A stretch of 64,000 bases of DNA from Circinella umbellata (GCA_025093555.1 JAIWNF010000047.1:1-64000), one strand, 5' to 3'; numbered from the stretch's first letter, positions 22,926-35,230 are shown. Made by a program: numbers and translations. The notes: generated by a model from the letters alone, not told the origin.

Positions 22926-24009
22926 CTGTACCTATTTGAGAATCAGGTAAAATATGAGCAAAAAAATATATATACTGTAATATTCTGTAAAGTCATATAA
23001 AATCATATATGGTTTACTTGTAACATATTTATTTAAGAATAATGGTTCAATTGAGAAAATTGTTATAGTATGTAAGCATAAAAGGATATACCAACCAAAA
23101 GTAATTATGGGGAATGTAGAAGGATAAATTGTTATAAAAATAAATTGAGCTCTAAAAAAAATATAGAAGCCACTGTTTCAAGCTATAATGTTAACTGAGT
23201 TATTGAACGTGCGTTTAAACTTATGAAAGATGTATGATAAAATAGCTATTATTGAATTTATGCTTTTAAATGTTGAATGAAGTGTCAAAATATAAAAATG
23301 TGGAAGAAAAAAAGAAACATATTTAGAGAAACATATAGATGTAAAAAGAAGAGATATGAAAATGATAATAAAAAAAGAAACTGTATGGATCAATAAAATA
23401 AATATTAGTAAAATAATATTTAATAGGACCTTCAGTGGTTTTGTCTTGTTTGTTTTCTTTACAGTAAACCAATGACACCGACTATAGTAGTTCTAGGTAT
23501 CATTATTTTAGGGTAAATGTAATAATTATGATGAGTTACATTGTCAGTTATCGATGCAGTGGTTAACAGCATGCTTAAAATACCAGCATGGCTTTTGATT
23601 GCTTCCACTTCAACAACATAACGTTTACCACCAGTATGACCTATCATATATGGGGAGACCAGTTGTTACAATTGAAACTCAGAAAAAGGTAGCAAGTGAC
23701 AAAAAATTTAACAAATTAATGGGCATATTAGGCGGAGTACCATTGGGGACTTTGAGTCCCTTTAGGGACTCAACCCCATCTGTTTGTACCCTAATAAATT
23801 TGTGGGTGTATTTTTTATGTTTTTTTTGTGATTATGTTCTCACCTACCATCACTTTATTTTGTTGTTATTGTTTTCAAAGTAAAACAGGTTTTTATTCAT
23901 GTTCTTCACCATAAAGTAGTAAGAAATGCTGAAAAAATCAGAAGAAATTTGTGCGTTTTCTTTTTCTTTTTTTTCTTTTTTTTTGCATCGATCATCCACT
24001 TTTTTAACC
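22926..24009. other. Non-coding stretch upstream of MULE 2
   Basis: No convincing gene is present. A short minus-strand open stretch (23647-23459, starting MIGHTGGKRYVVEVEAIKSH) may be an exon remnant. At 23740-23790 there is a palindromic block built on AGTCCCTTTAGGGACT, with similar blocks near 33385 and 34670; it may mark a transposon end. Confidence 0.3.
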
Positions 24010-27000
24010 ATGCCTCGATCATCCCAACTTCTTGCTCCTGGTTCAAAAATAAAAATTTCAAAACACTACTTGCGACGTAAATCAGTTTTCCAGGTGCTTT
24101 CGACAATAGCTGAAATTGACCAGCCAAAGTATCATGCTGATGCGACTGTCATTGGTCTAGCACCCAATGATGAAAGAGGAAGAAAAATGTGGAGCATGAA
24201 GCTTGATAAAGTCCCGGATATGCCATTTGATATTTTGGCAACTGCTATTGGATATGCAGATAAATGACCGACAAAACGAAGGTGTTTAATTCCTATCACT
24301 GATAATTCTTCAAGTGGAACTAGTAGCCATGCAACAATAACAAATCAAGTAGACCAGGAAACGATCAGCGTCTCACCAGACCACATGGATGATGCAAGTG
24401 ATCAAGAAGAATATAACGAGAATAATATCAAGGAATACGAATATGAGGTAGATACTAATGATCCAGATATACGATCTAATGAAGATACAAACAATAGCCA
24501 CAGTGATAATAAACCTCTCGAATCTTCTCAACGTACTCCAACTGCTGGTCCATCAAATGCTGTATCGTTAGAAGATAATGGGTGCGATTTTTTTCAGGTG
24601 AAATTGAGGATTCATGCTTTTCAATCGCTGCTTAATTTGAAAAGAATAAACAGTCCGCACAGAGGAAAAACAGTCATTCTTTTGCAGTGACAATATATCT
24701 AAAAATAATAGGATATCTACTTTGTTCATCATAGCATTTGTTCTTTTTAATACACAACAGAATGTCTTTTCCACAATTTCCAAACAGTGATCAAGTCAAT
24801 ACTATTCCCCTTCATTACAAAGAAGGCGAGAATAACGAACATAATCAGCTCATATATGATTTATTTGTTGGGTGGCAGCTTCATCAAGTCAGCAATGACA
24901 AAGGAAAGCATGGGGTTCATACCTTTTACAGAAGATGTTTGGGTGCTGTCATCTGTACCAATTGCAATACTTTGTTCAGACCAAAATCATCGAACAAACG
25001 TATTAATGAACAAGTTATGAAGCATTGTACTAGCTGTATGATTACTTCTACTTTAAAACATGTACCTTGTGACTGTAGAATAACGTTTTACATTGGAAAA
25101 TTGAAAGGTAATGTCTATATAAAATTCTGGGTACTAAAATTAGAATGGAGTATCATTGGGATATACATACTTTGGAGTGATGTATATAGCTTAGATATGT
25201 TAATGCTTAGTTGAATGGAGCAAGAGAATAGTTTTGCCTGAAAGCAAGCACGTTTGCTAACCCTATTACTGATCATTACAGATGGTGTAATGGTAGGTGA
25301 GATGAAACACCGGGGTACACATACTCATGGTGAATTTATTCCATTACATTTCACCATGGAAACATTGGACAAAGTATAGGAACGTGTGTTGGAATTTCCA
25401 GGCAAAAAGTCGTATGCATTAAAGATTGGTACCAGTGCTATCTGTGTGCAGAAGCCTTCCAGACCAATTAGCAACATCGACAAGAATCTGCATAATATTG
25501 GTACTATCAAGAGACTTCGATGCAATTACCTTATGAAAAACGATCAATTGCCATCGACACAGGCATCATTTGAGACAATTCATTCAGAATTTAAGGAGTT
25601 GCAAAAAGAGTTTCCTGGCTATATAAAGGCATCGAATATCGTCCCTAGCCCAATGTGCATTACATTTGGCGCTCCTGGTATTATGTATCATGCTGATTTC
25701 AAAACAAATCCTATGTTGACTGATGTCACATACAGCTGCTTCACGAAAGATTATTATTTATGTACTACTAACATTTATTTTGAAGCGTTAGACAAGTTTG
25801 CTGTTGTATTTCAAGGAGTGCTTGATGGACTTTCTAAGGATGACTTCAAGGCGTACTTCTTGTCTTTTTTCACGTCATTTGATTTTCTGTTTGGATCTTC
25901 CAATGTTGATATTGACATGAATTTCTCTGGACTGGTATGTTTTATTTTTCACGGTTGGTACATTTAGATGTTGTGTTGGTGCATGAATGATAGAGAGGCA
26001 GTGTTTATATTCTGGAAAACTTGTCATATATGCATATATTATATAAGAATTAGAATAGTAGCATATCATATAAAGCAGTCGCTATTTTACAGATGTAGAT
26101 AGATAGAAAAGACTAGATATGTCGAAGATATATAGTTATAGTTTGACAAATTTATCTTTACAATAAATAAAATGACAACTTGTTTATAAATTGGATACTG
26201 TTTAATTGGATGTGATATTTTTTTAACTATATACTGTTGTGAGAGACTAAATTGTGAACAATTTATCTTAGGTTATGGATTATTTTCAAGCACAACGCCA
26301 AGGTTTTATCATGGCATTTGAAGACAAATTCCCTAATAGTAACATTGCTCCGCAAACTTTGTTAAAAGGATGTTATTATCATTGGAAACAAAGCATCCAG
26401 CGAATTATTAGCAACCATGCCATTGTACCACCAGGTTGTGATGTTGATTTCATCGACTATACCGATCAAATGTACAATGCTGCAGGAGAAAAATCATACA
26501 ACTGGGCTGTTCAACAGATCCACAAAGATTATTATCCTAACGCAAAAAAATGGCTTGATTGGTGGACCTGCGATGAAATTGCCGGTATGATATTTAAATC
26601 GAAGGGATGGCTCAAGGATGAGCTACAAAACCATCCTTGCCGGACATCGAATGGAGTAGAAGCACTCCATAGAGACCTCTACCATATCATTGAAAAAAAG
26701 AAACCGCTCATAGAAACATTACACCAGATTTTTTCTTATTTGCGTTCCTCAGAATTGGATTTGGAGTTTGTTGACGCTGGTGGTAGAGTTGATTACAACT
26801 GAAAGAAAACAGGGTATATAGTTATTTAACAGTGTTCAAGTGTCAATATATATTATATACATGTCAGCCATTTATTTTTATATTATTATGATAGAAAGCA
26901 ACGTCAGGTGAAGAGGTTCTTTAATGATGGCCGTGCTCCCGACACGACAAAAACTTTACTGGATCACGGTAATGTATATTATCTATTATAGTATATGAAT

Positions 27001-27747
27001 ACTCACACAGTTATATGTGCATAATTGTATAAGATCAAATGGTTTGTGCGCTAATAATTAAATTGATCTAATTAATACAGGCTTTAAGAGTAATGGTGGA
27101 AGAAAAAAGAAGATGGACAATGAAGGAGAAGAAAATAATAAAAGTAAAAGTAAAGATACACAGAAGATGAAGATAGAAGAAGAGAACGAAAAGAAGAAAG
27201 AAGATGCGAAATCAAAGAAAGTAGAAGAGAGGAAAGCAAAGAAGGTAGAAGAGAGGAAAGCAAAGAAGGTAGAAGAGGAGAAAGCAAAGATGAACGCAGC
27301 AGAAGAACGGAAAAGACGTGCAGAAAAACATGCAGAACGTATTAAAGAAAACAAGAAGAGGACCAAACAAGAGTCGAAGAAGAGAAAGTTGAATGATAGC
27401 AGTAATTTTGCTAGGTGAGAAAAGGATGGTGAATGATAGGATACATGTAGTTTACAATGATGCTAACTATTCTAAATTATAACCATTAGGGAAATAGATA
27501 ACGATCAGATGTTTAGACGTTTAGACCTTGATGTTATTCCTTCAGATATCCTTATTAGTTGTTAATTGAATGCCGAAGATGTGTTAGGACTCTCCAATCC
27601 TAAAGGAGATGGCCATTGTGGTTGGAGAGCCAGTGCTGTTCTTCTTTATGGCAGCGAAGACCAGTATGAAACTGTGAAGATGATAATGAAACATACTCTT
27701 TTGAACCACAAGGAACATTATGAACGTATGTTTAGAAAAGATGGATA

Positions 27748-30374
27748 TGGTGCATTTCACTTGTAATCGCCAATAATTTCCACCATTTTCTAGAGGCTTC
27801 AGCTTCACACCAAATCAATATTTTGTAAATCCACACTTTAAGTATCATTTTTAAGCTTATTATAAACAATTGTTAAAGTTTAGAAAGTTGTAAAAATGTT
27901 TTAAAAAAAAGTTGAAGCTTGTCAAAGTTGGTCGGTTACAGCCAAATTTGGCTGGGAAAGGGGGGAAATTGAAAGAACTTTCTGTATATATCGGAGTACT
28001 AAAAATGGAAAAAAGAAAATCACGTGATCAGAACTAGATAAAATGACGCGTTTTATAGTTTCAATCTACCTGTCCTTAGTATTTTCTTCTTTTTATGCCT
28101 TTTCCAAGCAAACGTCAAAAAGCTGCCAAAGCAAAACAACATAACCAGATTGGTTGTATCATTGCTAATCAATTAGAACCTATTGAAATTAGTGCTAATC
28201 AATCTAAAGAAGTCGAACATCTTGAGATTCTTCCTAACGATTGGGAGATCTTAGAACTGAGTTATGACACAGTACAGCATGCTGTGCATTTGCCTTTAGT
28301 ATGGTCTAAAAATGCAGGAAGCAGTTTCAGGGGTGTATATAACAAGGATTCACCAGTTACTATATGGAGAAAATCCAAAGAAATTGAAGCTGCAGCAAAA
28401 ATATCACGCAAGTTAACTGATTTTCACGGCTTTCATATCGGCAAAGACATGGATTCTAGCCATCCACAAGTATCCCAATCTGAGACCATGGTACAGAGAC
28501 AAGAAACATTCGAAAATAACTATCAAGTTATCAAAAAAGCATATATGTCTTTGACAAAACTTATAACACCTGATGCAAATGCCCAAAGTGACTTCAACCA
28601 AACCAGCACATTCCATATATGTAAGCTTAAAGCAGTACACCGTTATTTTTAATATATATTAGAGAAGAAAAAGAAAATTGAGAGCTCTGAGCTGGCTGCT
28701 ATTGATTGCTGGATTGATCCATCCAAAGATTACAGACCAAAAGCAATACGATGCTGGGCAAATGAATTTCTTGATTTCGGTTTTATTTCAGAACATCAAC
28801 AAGGGAAAAATGCAAAACGGGAGTCGATTTTAAGTGATGAGACCATTGAGCAACGAATTCGGGAATGGATTACGAACCATAAAGTTGAGCAACATAACAT
28901 ACCTGATCTACTTAAGTTTGTTAATATGACTATTATTCCTGAAGAACTTGGAATACCAGGAACTATATCACATACCACTTTATGGCGATTTATGCATGAA
29001 TGGGGATATGTTTACCGTAAAAACAATAAAGATATTTACTATGATGGGCACGATCGAGCTGATGTAATTAAATATCGCCAAGCATGGGCAAAAAGAATGA
29101 TGCAATATCGAGAACGGATGGAAACTTATAAATCTGATGCAGTAGAAACAGTAATTGAACCAGCTTTATTAGCTTCTGGTCAAAAAAAACTTGTACTAGT
29201 CACTCACGATGAGTCAACATTTTATGCTAATGATGGAAAACAAACACTGTGGCTTCAAGAAGGAGAAACAGTTTTACGCAATAAATCACCTGGACAATCA
29301 ATCATGATATCAGAGTTTCAATGTCCATGTCATGGAACAATGAGATCTGCAGCTTGGACATCACGGACTTATTTTTATGCTGGAACTAACAGAGAAGGCT
29401 ACTGGACAAGTAAAGACATGTTAAAGCAATTGACCGAAGATGCTATTCCTCTTTTTGAAATACTTCATCCAGATGCCCAAGCAGTGTTTATTTTCGATCA
29501 AAGTAGTAATCACAATGCATATCCACGTGACGCTTTGCTCGCCCATAATATGTCTAAAGCTCCTAGACGATGTGGAGTTATTGATGACACTCATAACAGT
29601 AGTAATCATGAATTTCGTTCTGGAAAATATTTTTGTGATAAACAAGGCAAAGAAATTGAACAAGATTTATACGAACAAGTCCAAGAAAATGTCATAAAGA
29701 GAAAGCGAGGTGTGGAGATTAAGACTGCTACTAAACAATGGGTCTGTCAGTTTAAAGGCGTAGAAAAAATATTAAAAGAACGTGGTTTATGGAATGACAA
29801 GGATCCCTATCGATTTGATAAGGCGTGGCGTATGGAGTGTAAGAAAGAGCCAGAAGTAGATGGTAAATGCTGTGCTAAGCATTTACTTGCAATGCAAGCT
29901 GATTTTCAGGGGCAGAAGTCTGCACTTTATGAGGCAGTTGAGAATTCGGGGCATATATTTGAACTATACCCCAAATTTCACTGCGAATGTAACTGGATTG
30001 AACGCTACTGGGGTGCTGCCAAAAGAGAGGCAAGAGTAAGGTGCGATTATACATTCAAAGGCTTAAAAGATAACTTACCATTATTTCTTGATGAAATATC
30101 GCCTATTGATCAAAAACCCATTATTATTCGTCGTTTTTATAACAAAGCGTGGCGTTTTATCGAGGCATATTCACAAGACAAGCCAACAAAAGAGGCAATG
30201 GAACTAGTTGAGAAATATTCCAATAGAACACTCACCTCCCATCGCCGCGTTCATAAAAATGATTAGATATAAAAAGTATTAATGGTAACACAAATTACCA
30301 AATAAAGAAGCGGATTTTAAAATTGAAAAATTGAAATAAAATAAATTATTGGCGATTACAAGTGAAATGCACCA
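27748..30374 (+). mobile_element. Tc1/mariner-superfamily element nested in MULE 2
   Basis: The terminal inverted repeats TGGTGCATTTCACTTGTAAT are almost perfect over about 30 bp. A TA duplication flanks the element (27746-27747 and 30375-30376). Removing the element restores the OTU reading frame exactly (GYEERLA). It carries one transposase gene. A shorter relative lies at 33567-34660 and a 5' fragment at about 42603-43002. Confidence 0.92.
28095..30266 (+). CDS. IS630/Tc1-like DDE transposase (DD167E)
   Basis: Exon 1 (28095 to about 28633, start MPFPSKRQKAAKAK) has a basic N-terminus. Downstream the frame is open from about 28667 through the ATG at 28926 to TAG at 30266. A helix-turn-helix-like region precedes the core. 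Catalytic residues, numbered from the Met at 28926, are D95 (THDESTF), D191 (FDQSSNH) and E359 (NWIERYWG). The second-to-third spacing is 167 residues, far longer than the 34-40 typical of Tc1/mariner. Splicing the evident GTAAGC donor (28634) to the nearest AG would create a stop, so the junction is either misjudged or mutated. The protein would cut and join DNA at TA. The core is undamaged, so this is the youngest-looking DNA transposon here. Confidence 0.8.
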
Positions 30375-30788
30375 TATGAAGAGAGACTGGCGATTCTTTC
30401 GCATACAGGTCGAAGTGCAAGTCTAAGGCTTTGGTTTGATGCGTTGGACTGTCCTAGGATACTTGCAGAAGCATATAACCGACCTGTCGTTCTATATATG
30501 GTTTCACATGATCCCAATATAAAGGATAAATCGTTTAATGGAGTAACATTCTTGCCTCTCTTTTCTGAGTGCCCACATAGTGATAGCAATGATAAAAACA
30601 TGGGCACTTCTGCTCCAATAGTTTTATTTTTGAATGGCAATCATTTCCAATCGATTGTGATCAAAGACGAAGCTATAAATCGAGTTATTTGGCTCGATAT
30701 TTTTCCTGAACATGAGAATTTTGTTACAAAGCATGGCCTTACTACATCATGGTTAGATTTCTATCGGCCTAGATGTTTGAAATTTTAA

Positions 30789-31136
30789 ATTCCTGCGAAA
30801 CTTTTTATATATTTTCCTAGACATTTTTCTTCTTATTTTATTATCTACTTAGACTTATATTTATCCTTTTTTATATAGACATACATTTATTCTTTTCTTA
30901 TAAACACACAATCTCTCTTTTTTATAACATAGATTAACGAAGGCCAAGAAAGTGCCAATGAAACAGATAAGTATATTGGTTTATATATTTATGTTTATTC
31001 CAAATGTGGAGAGATACGTCCCTGTGTGTTATTATGTGTCTATCACATCATATAACTAGAAATACCAATAAAAAGGCTATGTTATCGTTGAGTATTTATT
31101 AATCGCGATATTATTATGCTAAGTGCGCAGTAAAAA
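30789..31136. other. AT-rich flank downstream of MULE 2
   Basis: No gene was recognised. It should contain the MULE 3' terminus, but I could not define its inverted repeat. Confidence 0.3.
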
Positions 31137-31285
31137 AAAAACAACTAAATGCTTTTTTATGCAAAAAATCCCAAAATAAAAAAAAATATAAAAAAACGAC
31201 TAAGTGCTTTTTTATGCAAAAAACACACAATAAAAAAATATATAAAAAAACGACTAAGTGCTTTTTTATGCAAAAAATCCCAAAA
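31137..31285. repeat. Tandem repeat, about 56-bp unit, three copies
   Basis: Each unit contains AAGTGCTTTTTTATGCAAAA followed by an A-rich stretch and AACGACT. Apparent minus-strand ORFs here are low-complexity products of the repeat. Confidence 0.8.
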
Positions 31286-31289
31286 TAAC

Positions 31290-31420
31290 AGATCACATAA
31301 AAAAACCACATAAAAAAAACCACATAAAAAAAACCACATAAAAAAAACCACATAAAAAAAACCACATAAAAAAACCAAATAAAAAAAATCACATAAAAAA
31401 AAAAATCACATAAAAAAATC
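31290..31420. repeat. Tandem repeat of CCACATAAAAAAA (13-14 bp unit)
   Basis: About eight adjacent copies of CCACATAAAAAA(A), then looser copies with TCACATAAAA to about 31420. The motif CACATAAAAAAT recurs at 31478-31512. The change of unit from the preceding array is abrupt. Confidence 0.85.
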
Positions 31421-31549
31421 ATTTTTATAATACAAATATACAAGCGGAGATTGAGTTTAAAATGTTTTGTGGCAAATCACATAAAAAATATGTGGCTAGG
31501 CACATAAAAAATCCAAATTTCACCTGAAAAAACACGGCACCCAAAGATA

Positions 31550-33285
31550 AGCATGGCGCAAAGGAGAAAGAACAATTGATACCCGTCTTAGTGGTGATAT
31601 ATCATATAACAAACCTACTGATATAAATATTAAAGACAAAAGAGATACAACACCCGCCCATTATTTTTTACGTTTTTTACCTCAAAAGCACATTCAAGAT
31701 GTTGTTCTACCTACTACAAACTCATACAGGCGTTCCCAATCGAGTAGATTTAATGATATAACGTATGGCGAATACTTAACATGGATAGCATTGTGGATGA
31801 TTATGACTAGTGCGCGACTATATGATATGCAGGCATATTGGCATCAGGAGACTTTCCATTTGTCCTAGCTATAAATTTTTCTGACTATATGTCAATGGAG
31901 CGTTTTAACGAAATTACCAGCTGTCACCTATTTAGGAACACAGTTGTTACAGCATATGTTTTCATATAGTCTATAAATCCATAAATCCATAATTGTATTA
32001 TGTTGATATATATAAGTTTTGACAAGTGTAAAATATTCAAATTGGTCAATATTTTTAGCTGCAATCAAGATCCATTATATCAAGTAAGAAGTTATATGGA
32101 TGCGTATAATAGCAATCTTGCCGAAGCCCTTGTTCCTGGAAAGTACTTGTGTGTAGATGAATCAATGAATCAATGGCTTGGCCATGGAATGCCAAACATA
32201 CGAAAAATTCCTCATAAGCCGCATCCTGTTGGCTAAGAATATAAGACCGTTGCAGACACAATGACATGTTGCATTATCAGACTTGATTTTACTTGTGACA
32301 AATTAAAAGGAAAATTCGACGATCAACACAAAGCAAAAACTATTGTTTCTGTTGCTCGACTGACTGAACCTTGGCACAATTCTGGCCGTACAATAATTGC
32401 AGACTCTTGGTTTGGTTCTCCAGCAATGGTATGTGATATGAAAAATTACTATGGGCTTTTTTCGATTATGCAAGTTAAATAAAGGCTATACTATCCAAAA
32501 GGAATGCCAAAACCAGATATTCTGCAACAACTTGATGAAGAATTTGGCAGATCATTGACTTATGTATCTCTAAAAGATGACGTGTTTGTTACAGCACTAC
32601 ATGATTTAAAGCCAAAACTTGTAATAGCCAATTGCTCAGTAACAAGTGTTCGTCGTGTTGAATCTGAGAAGATTGTGCATAGACTTAAAGATGGAAATGT
32701 CAAAAGCATGTTCAGGCCAAGTATAATAAATGAATATGAAATAAACAAAGGTTTGTACAAAACATATAATATATCTTATGTGTCACTAGAACATTTACGT
32801 TCAAAACAGTAATTTAACACTATATAGGTACTGTTGATACAGCTAACAACAAACGTGATAACTTGCTGAACTTTCATGACGTAATGAAGACATGCCGATG
32901 GGAAATGAGATGTTTGTCATTTTTTTTTTCAATAGCAGAAGCCAATGGGTTTTCTGCTTATTCTGCTTTTGCATCAGATGGTAATGGACTAACACATACA
33001 AAATGGCGTACACGATGTGCTACCTTTTTATTATGTATTGCTGCAATGGAAAGAGACGATCAGAAGAACGAAGGGATACTAACAGAAGCCCCTATATCAT
33101 ATAAAAAAAATAATAGCTACCACCAAAGACTTGGACTTGGAAAAATAAAAAATGGAGTCGACAACAGAAAAAAGAAATGTATACATTGTAATCGACGTAC
33201 AACTAAATACTGTAAATATGATGAGAACAAAGTGTTTTGTAGTGAGCACTTTGATGCCCATCTCACTAATCCAGACAAATATTGA
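31550..33285 (+). pseudogene. piggyBac-type transposase
   Basis: The N-terminal region (TPAHYFLRFLPQKHIQDVVL; YGEYLTWIALWMIMTSARL) matches the start of the piggyBac DDE domain. The catalytic aspartates lie in KYLCVDESMNQWLG (about 32145), TIIADSWFGSPAM (about 32395) and VDTANNKRDNL (about 32835). The C-terminus has the family's Cys-rich domain (KCIHCNRRTTKYC, then C and H, about 33175-33260). Stops at 32234 and 32480, a stop after RSKQ and a broken region at 31860-31990 indicate decay. piggyBac enzymes excise precisely from TTAA sites. I could not fix the element ends; a TTAA lies within a palindromic block near 33390. Confidence 0.85.
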
Positions 33286-33566
33286 AAACAAAATAAAACA
33301 ACAATAATAATGTTTATAACCTGGCATTTTGATTTAGTTATTTTATTTTGCAAATGTATTTTATTTTAGTCTTCATAATACATCATGTAAAAAAGTCCAT
33401 TTAAGGACTTTGAAAACAGAGTACTAACCAAGTAATTGGTAACTTAATGAAATCACGAAGTAGTATAATGAGATCCTTTAAAAGCTTTTCTAGAGCTTCA
33501 TCATGTTGTTATCTCTCTTTCTATAGGAAAACAGAAGCCAAGATTATTTGGATAGTTGTTTTATTA
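33286..33566. other. Non-coding flank of the piggyBac pseudogene
   Basis: It contains the palindrome-like AAGTCCATTTAAGGACTT near 33388, with a central TTTAA. It could be the 3' terminus of the piggyBac element, but this is unproven. Confidence 0.3.
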
Positions 33567-34660
33567 TGGTGTATTTCACTTATAACCGCCAAAATTAAGA
33601 AATTGTTTCAATTTTGTCATTTAGAACACCACTACTATATATAGTAGATATTATGCTTATTGTGTAACGAAAGTAGGGAAAAAATCTCTGATCAGTGATG
33701 CTAATATGGCGATATAAACTATATTTCCTAGAGGAAATTTTTTTAACTAAATCAGCTGCTTCATTAATTGAAATGCTTTGTAAATATGCATTTTAAGAAA
33801 CTATAAAAAAAAGCATTGAACTACGGTTAGATTTAATTGATGGGGGAAAGGCTAAGAAAAAACCATCCAAATATTGTCTGAAAGCCTAAAATAAATAACC
33901 ACTGTTAACTTGTATTGTTCGTTTTGCTGCTTCAGTAGTATCTTTTAATCCAGCTGCATTTGCACTAGTATTTTTTATAGAGTTCAAAGATATGACTTAC
34001 ATCTTCTGCAGTTTTACAAAGAGCTGTTTTCTGGTTGTGGACAACAGGCTATAAGGTTACTATGTAGTAATGTTCTACGTACACAACAATTATTATAATC
34101 TTGTATCTGCAATTACTTCATTTTCCGTTTCTTTTTAAAACTTCATGGAGCATGATGATTAAACCAACAAAAAAAGCCTAGATTCTCTCAAAATTAGTTT
34201 TATGGTACTCACTTTTAAAATAGCAGATATATTGCTTATCTGCTGTTCCAATTATAATGCCCTTTCTCTTTTTTTATTGAAATTTTCAGTATATTAGATA
34301 TATATTCCCCAATTAATCATTTCATCTTTGTTAGATAAATATACTAATCCACACAGTGCTTGTAGCTGCACATTGGAATTACATGTTTCTACTTAGAAGT
34401 TTTGTGTAACATAGCGGAGATATATACACCAATTGTTTCAATTTTCTTCTCTCTCTGCTAAATTTGAGCTTCACCGATCAACTTTGACGACCTTCAGCTT
34501 CATCACAACTTTTTTTTGTGGGAAGCTAATCCATAATAAATGTTTTAAATATACATAAGAATATATGTTATCGATTAAAAATCAAAATATTTAGTTTGCA
34601 TGTCTCTGAAGCTCTCTAAATCTAAGGTAAAATCCTGGCGGTTATAAGTGAAATACACCA
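33567..34660. mobile_element. Non-autonomous relative of the Tc1-type element
   Basis: The inverted ends TGGTGTATTTCACTTATAAC match those of the element at 27748-30374 with a few transitions and are flanked by TA (33565-33566 and 34661-34662). The 1094-bp interior has no transposase frame. The right interior keeps a segment similar to the subterminal region of the full element (CTTCAGCTTCA). Confidence 0.8.
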
Positions 34661-34817
34661 TATATTTTTAAGTGAGTCCCTGAAGGGACTTATGTCAGGA
34701 TTATTGCTCATTAAAAGTTGAATTTCTATTTTATAAAAAAGATAACCTTCAAAAGATTCAATAATTTTGAATAATGACTTTATTAAATACTGAGTTTTAA
34801 ATAAACAGAAACTCTAT

Positions 34818-35230
34818 GCAACATTCTATTAAACAGCTTATGAAAGACGTAATGGTAGAAATTTTGATAAAAAAATGTTAGTAGAAAAAATAGAAAAAAA
34901 AATGATGGCCAGTATTATAGAAAAAAAAGTTGAAGCTACAAAAATAAATTATTTTTGGTGTTTGAATACAAGTAAAAATGAAGGGCATATGTGTCATAAG
35001 AAAATACGTACAAATATTGATAATAAATCAAATTTTTTATGTTCAAAACATAGTAAACTTCATATACCACAAAAAAGGGAAAAAAAATAAAAAATTCTAT
35101 AAAGATAATAGAAAAAAAGAGTGAAAAGAGAAAAAAAGAAAGATATAAAAAATATGAAAAAATTATATATGTAATAGTGGAAATACTAATCTTGGAAAAG
35201 TTATTGAAAAGCTACTTAATAACTAAAAAA
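34818..35230 (+). pseudogene. Harbinger-like element ORF2, copy B
   Basis: This is a small, very basic protein remnant: MLVEKIEKKMMASIIEKKVE, then FWCLNTSKNEGHMCHKKIRT, FLCSKH and a Lys-rich tail. The spacing C-x10-C ... C-x2-H looks like a zinc-binding ribbon. One frameshift near 34875 and a stop at 35088 break it. It converges on the transposase gene. PIF/Harbinger elements normally need a second DNA-binding protein; that this ORF does that job is inference. Confidence 0.65.

Larger units (their letters stand above)
24010..30788 (+). pseudogene. MULE transposase fused to a C-terminal OTU cysteine protease (transposase 2)
   Basis: Spliced exons from the ATG at 24010 give, in order: an N-terminal acidic region; a Cys-rich finger (FYRRCLGAVICTNC, CTSC, CDCR; about 24925-25080); the MULE core (PMLTDVTYSCF at 25710; CYYHWKQSI at about 26370; TSNGVEALHRD near 26650); a Lys/Glu-rich coiled coil (27113-27400); and an OTU domain with the nucleophile signature GDGHCGWRA (27606-27632) and the histidine motif NGNHFQSI (about 30634). 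The linker reads through a GT-AG intron at 27415-27489, so MULE and OTU are one gene. In-frame stops at 24265, 25376, 26800 and 27563 make it a pseudogene. The OTU domain is split at a TA by the element 27748-30374. OTU proteases cleave ubiquitin-like conjugates; a role in transposition is inference. Confidence 0.8.

Noticed and set aside
27058..27366. Minus-strand Ser/Phe-rich ORFs
   Set aside because: They are the antisense of the Lys/Glu coiled coil in the MULE-OTU gene, which fits a spliced frame with known domains.
31114..31443. 109-codon minus-strand ORF rich in Phe, Val and Tyr, resembling a membrane protein
   Set aside because: It is the translation of the CCACATAAAAAAA and 56-bp tandem arrays; the apparent membrane segments are a repeat artefact.
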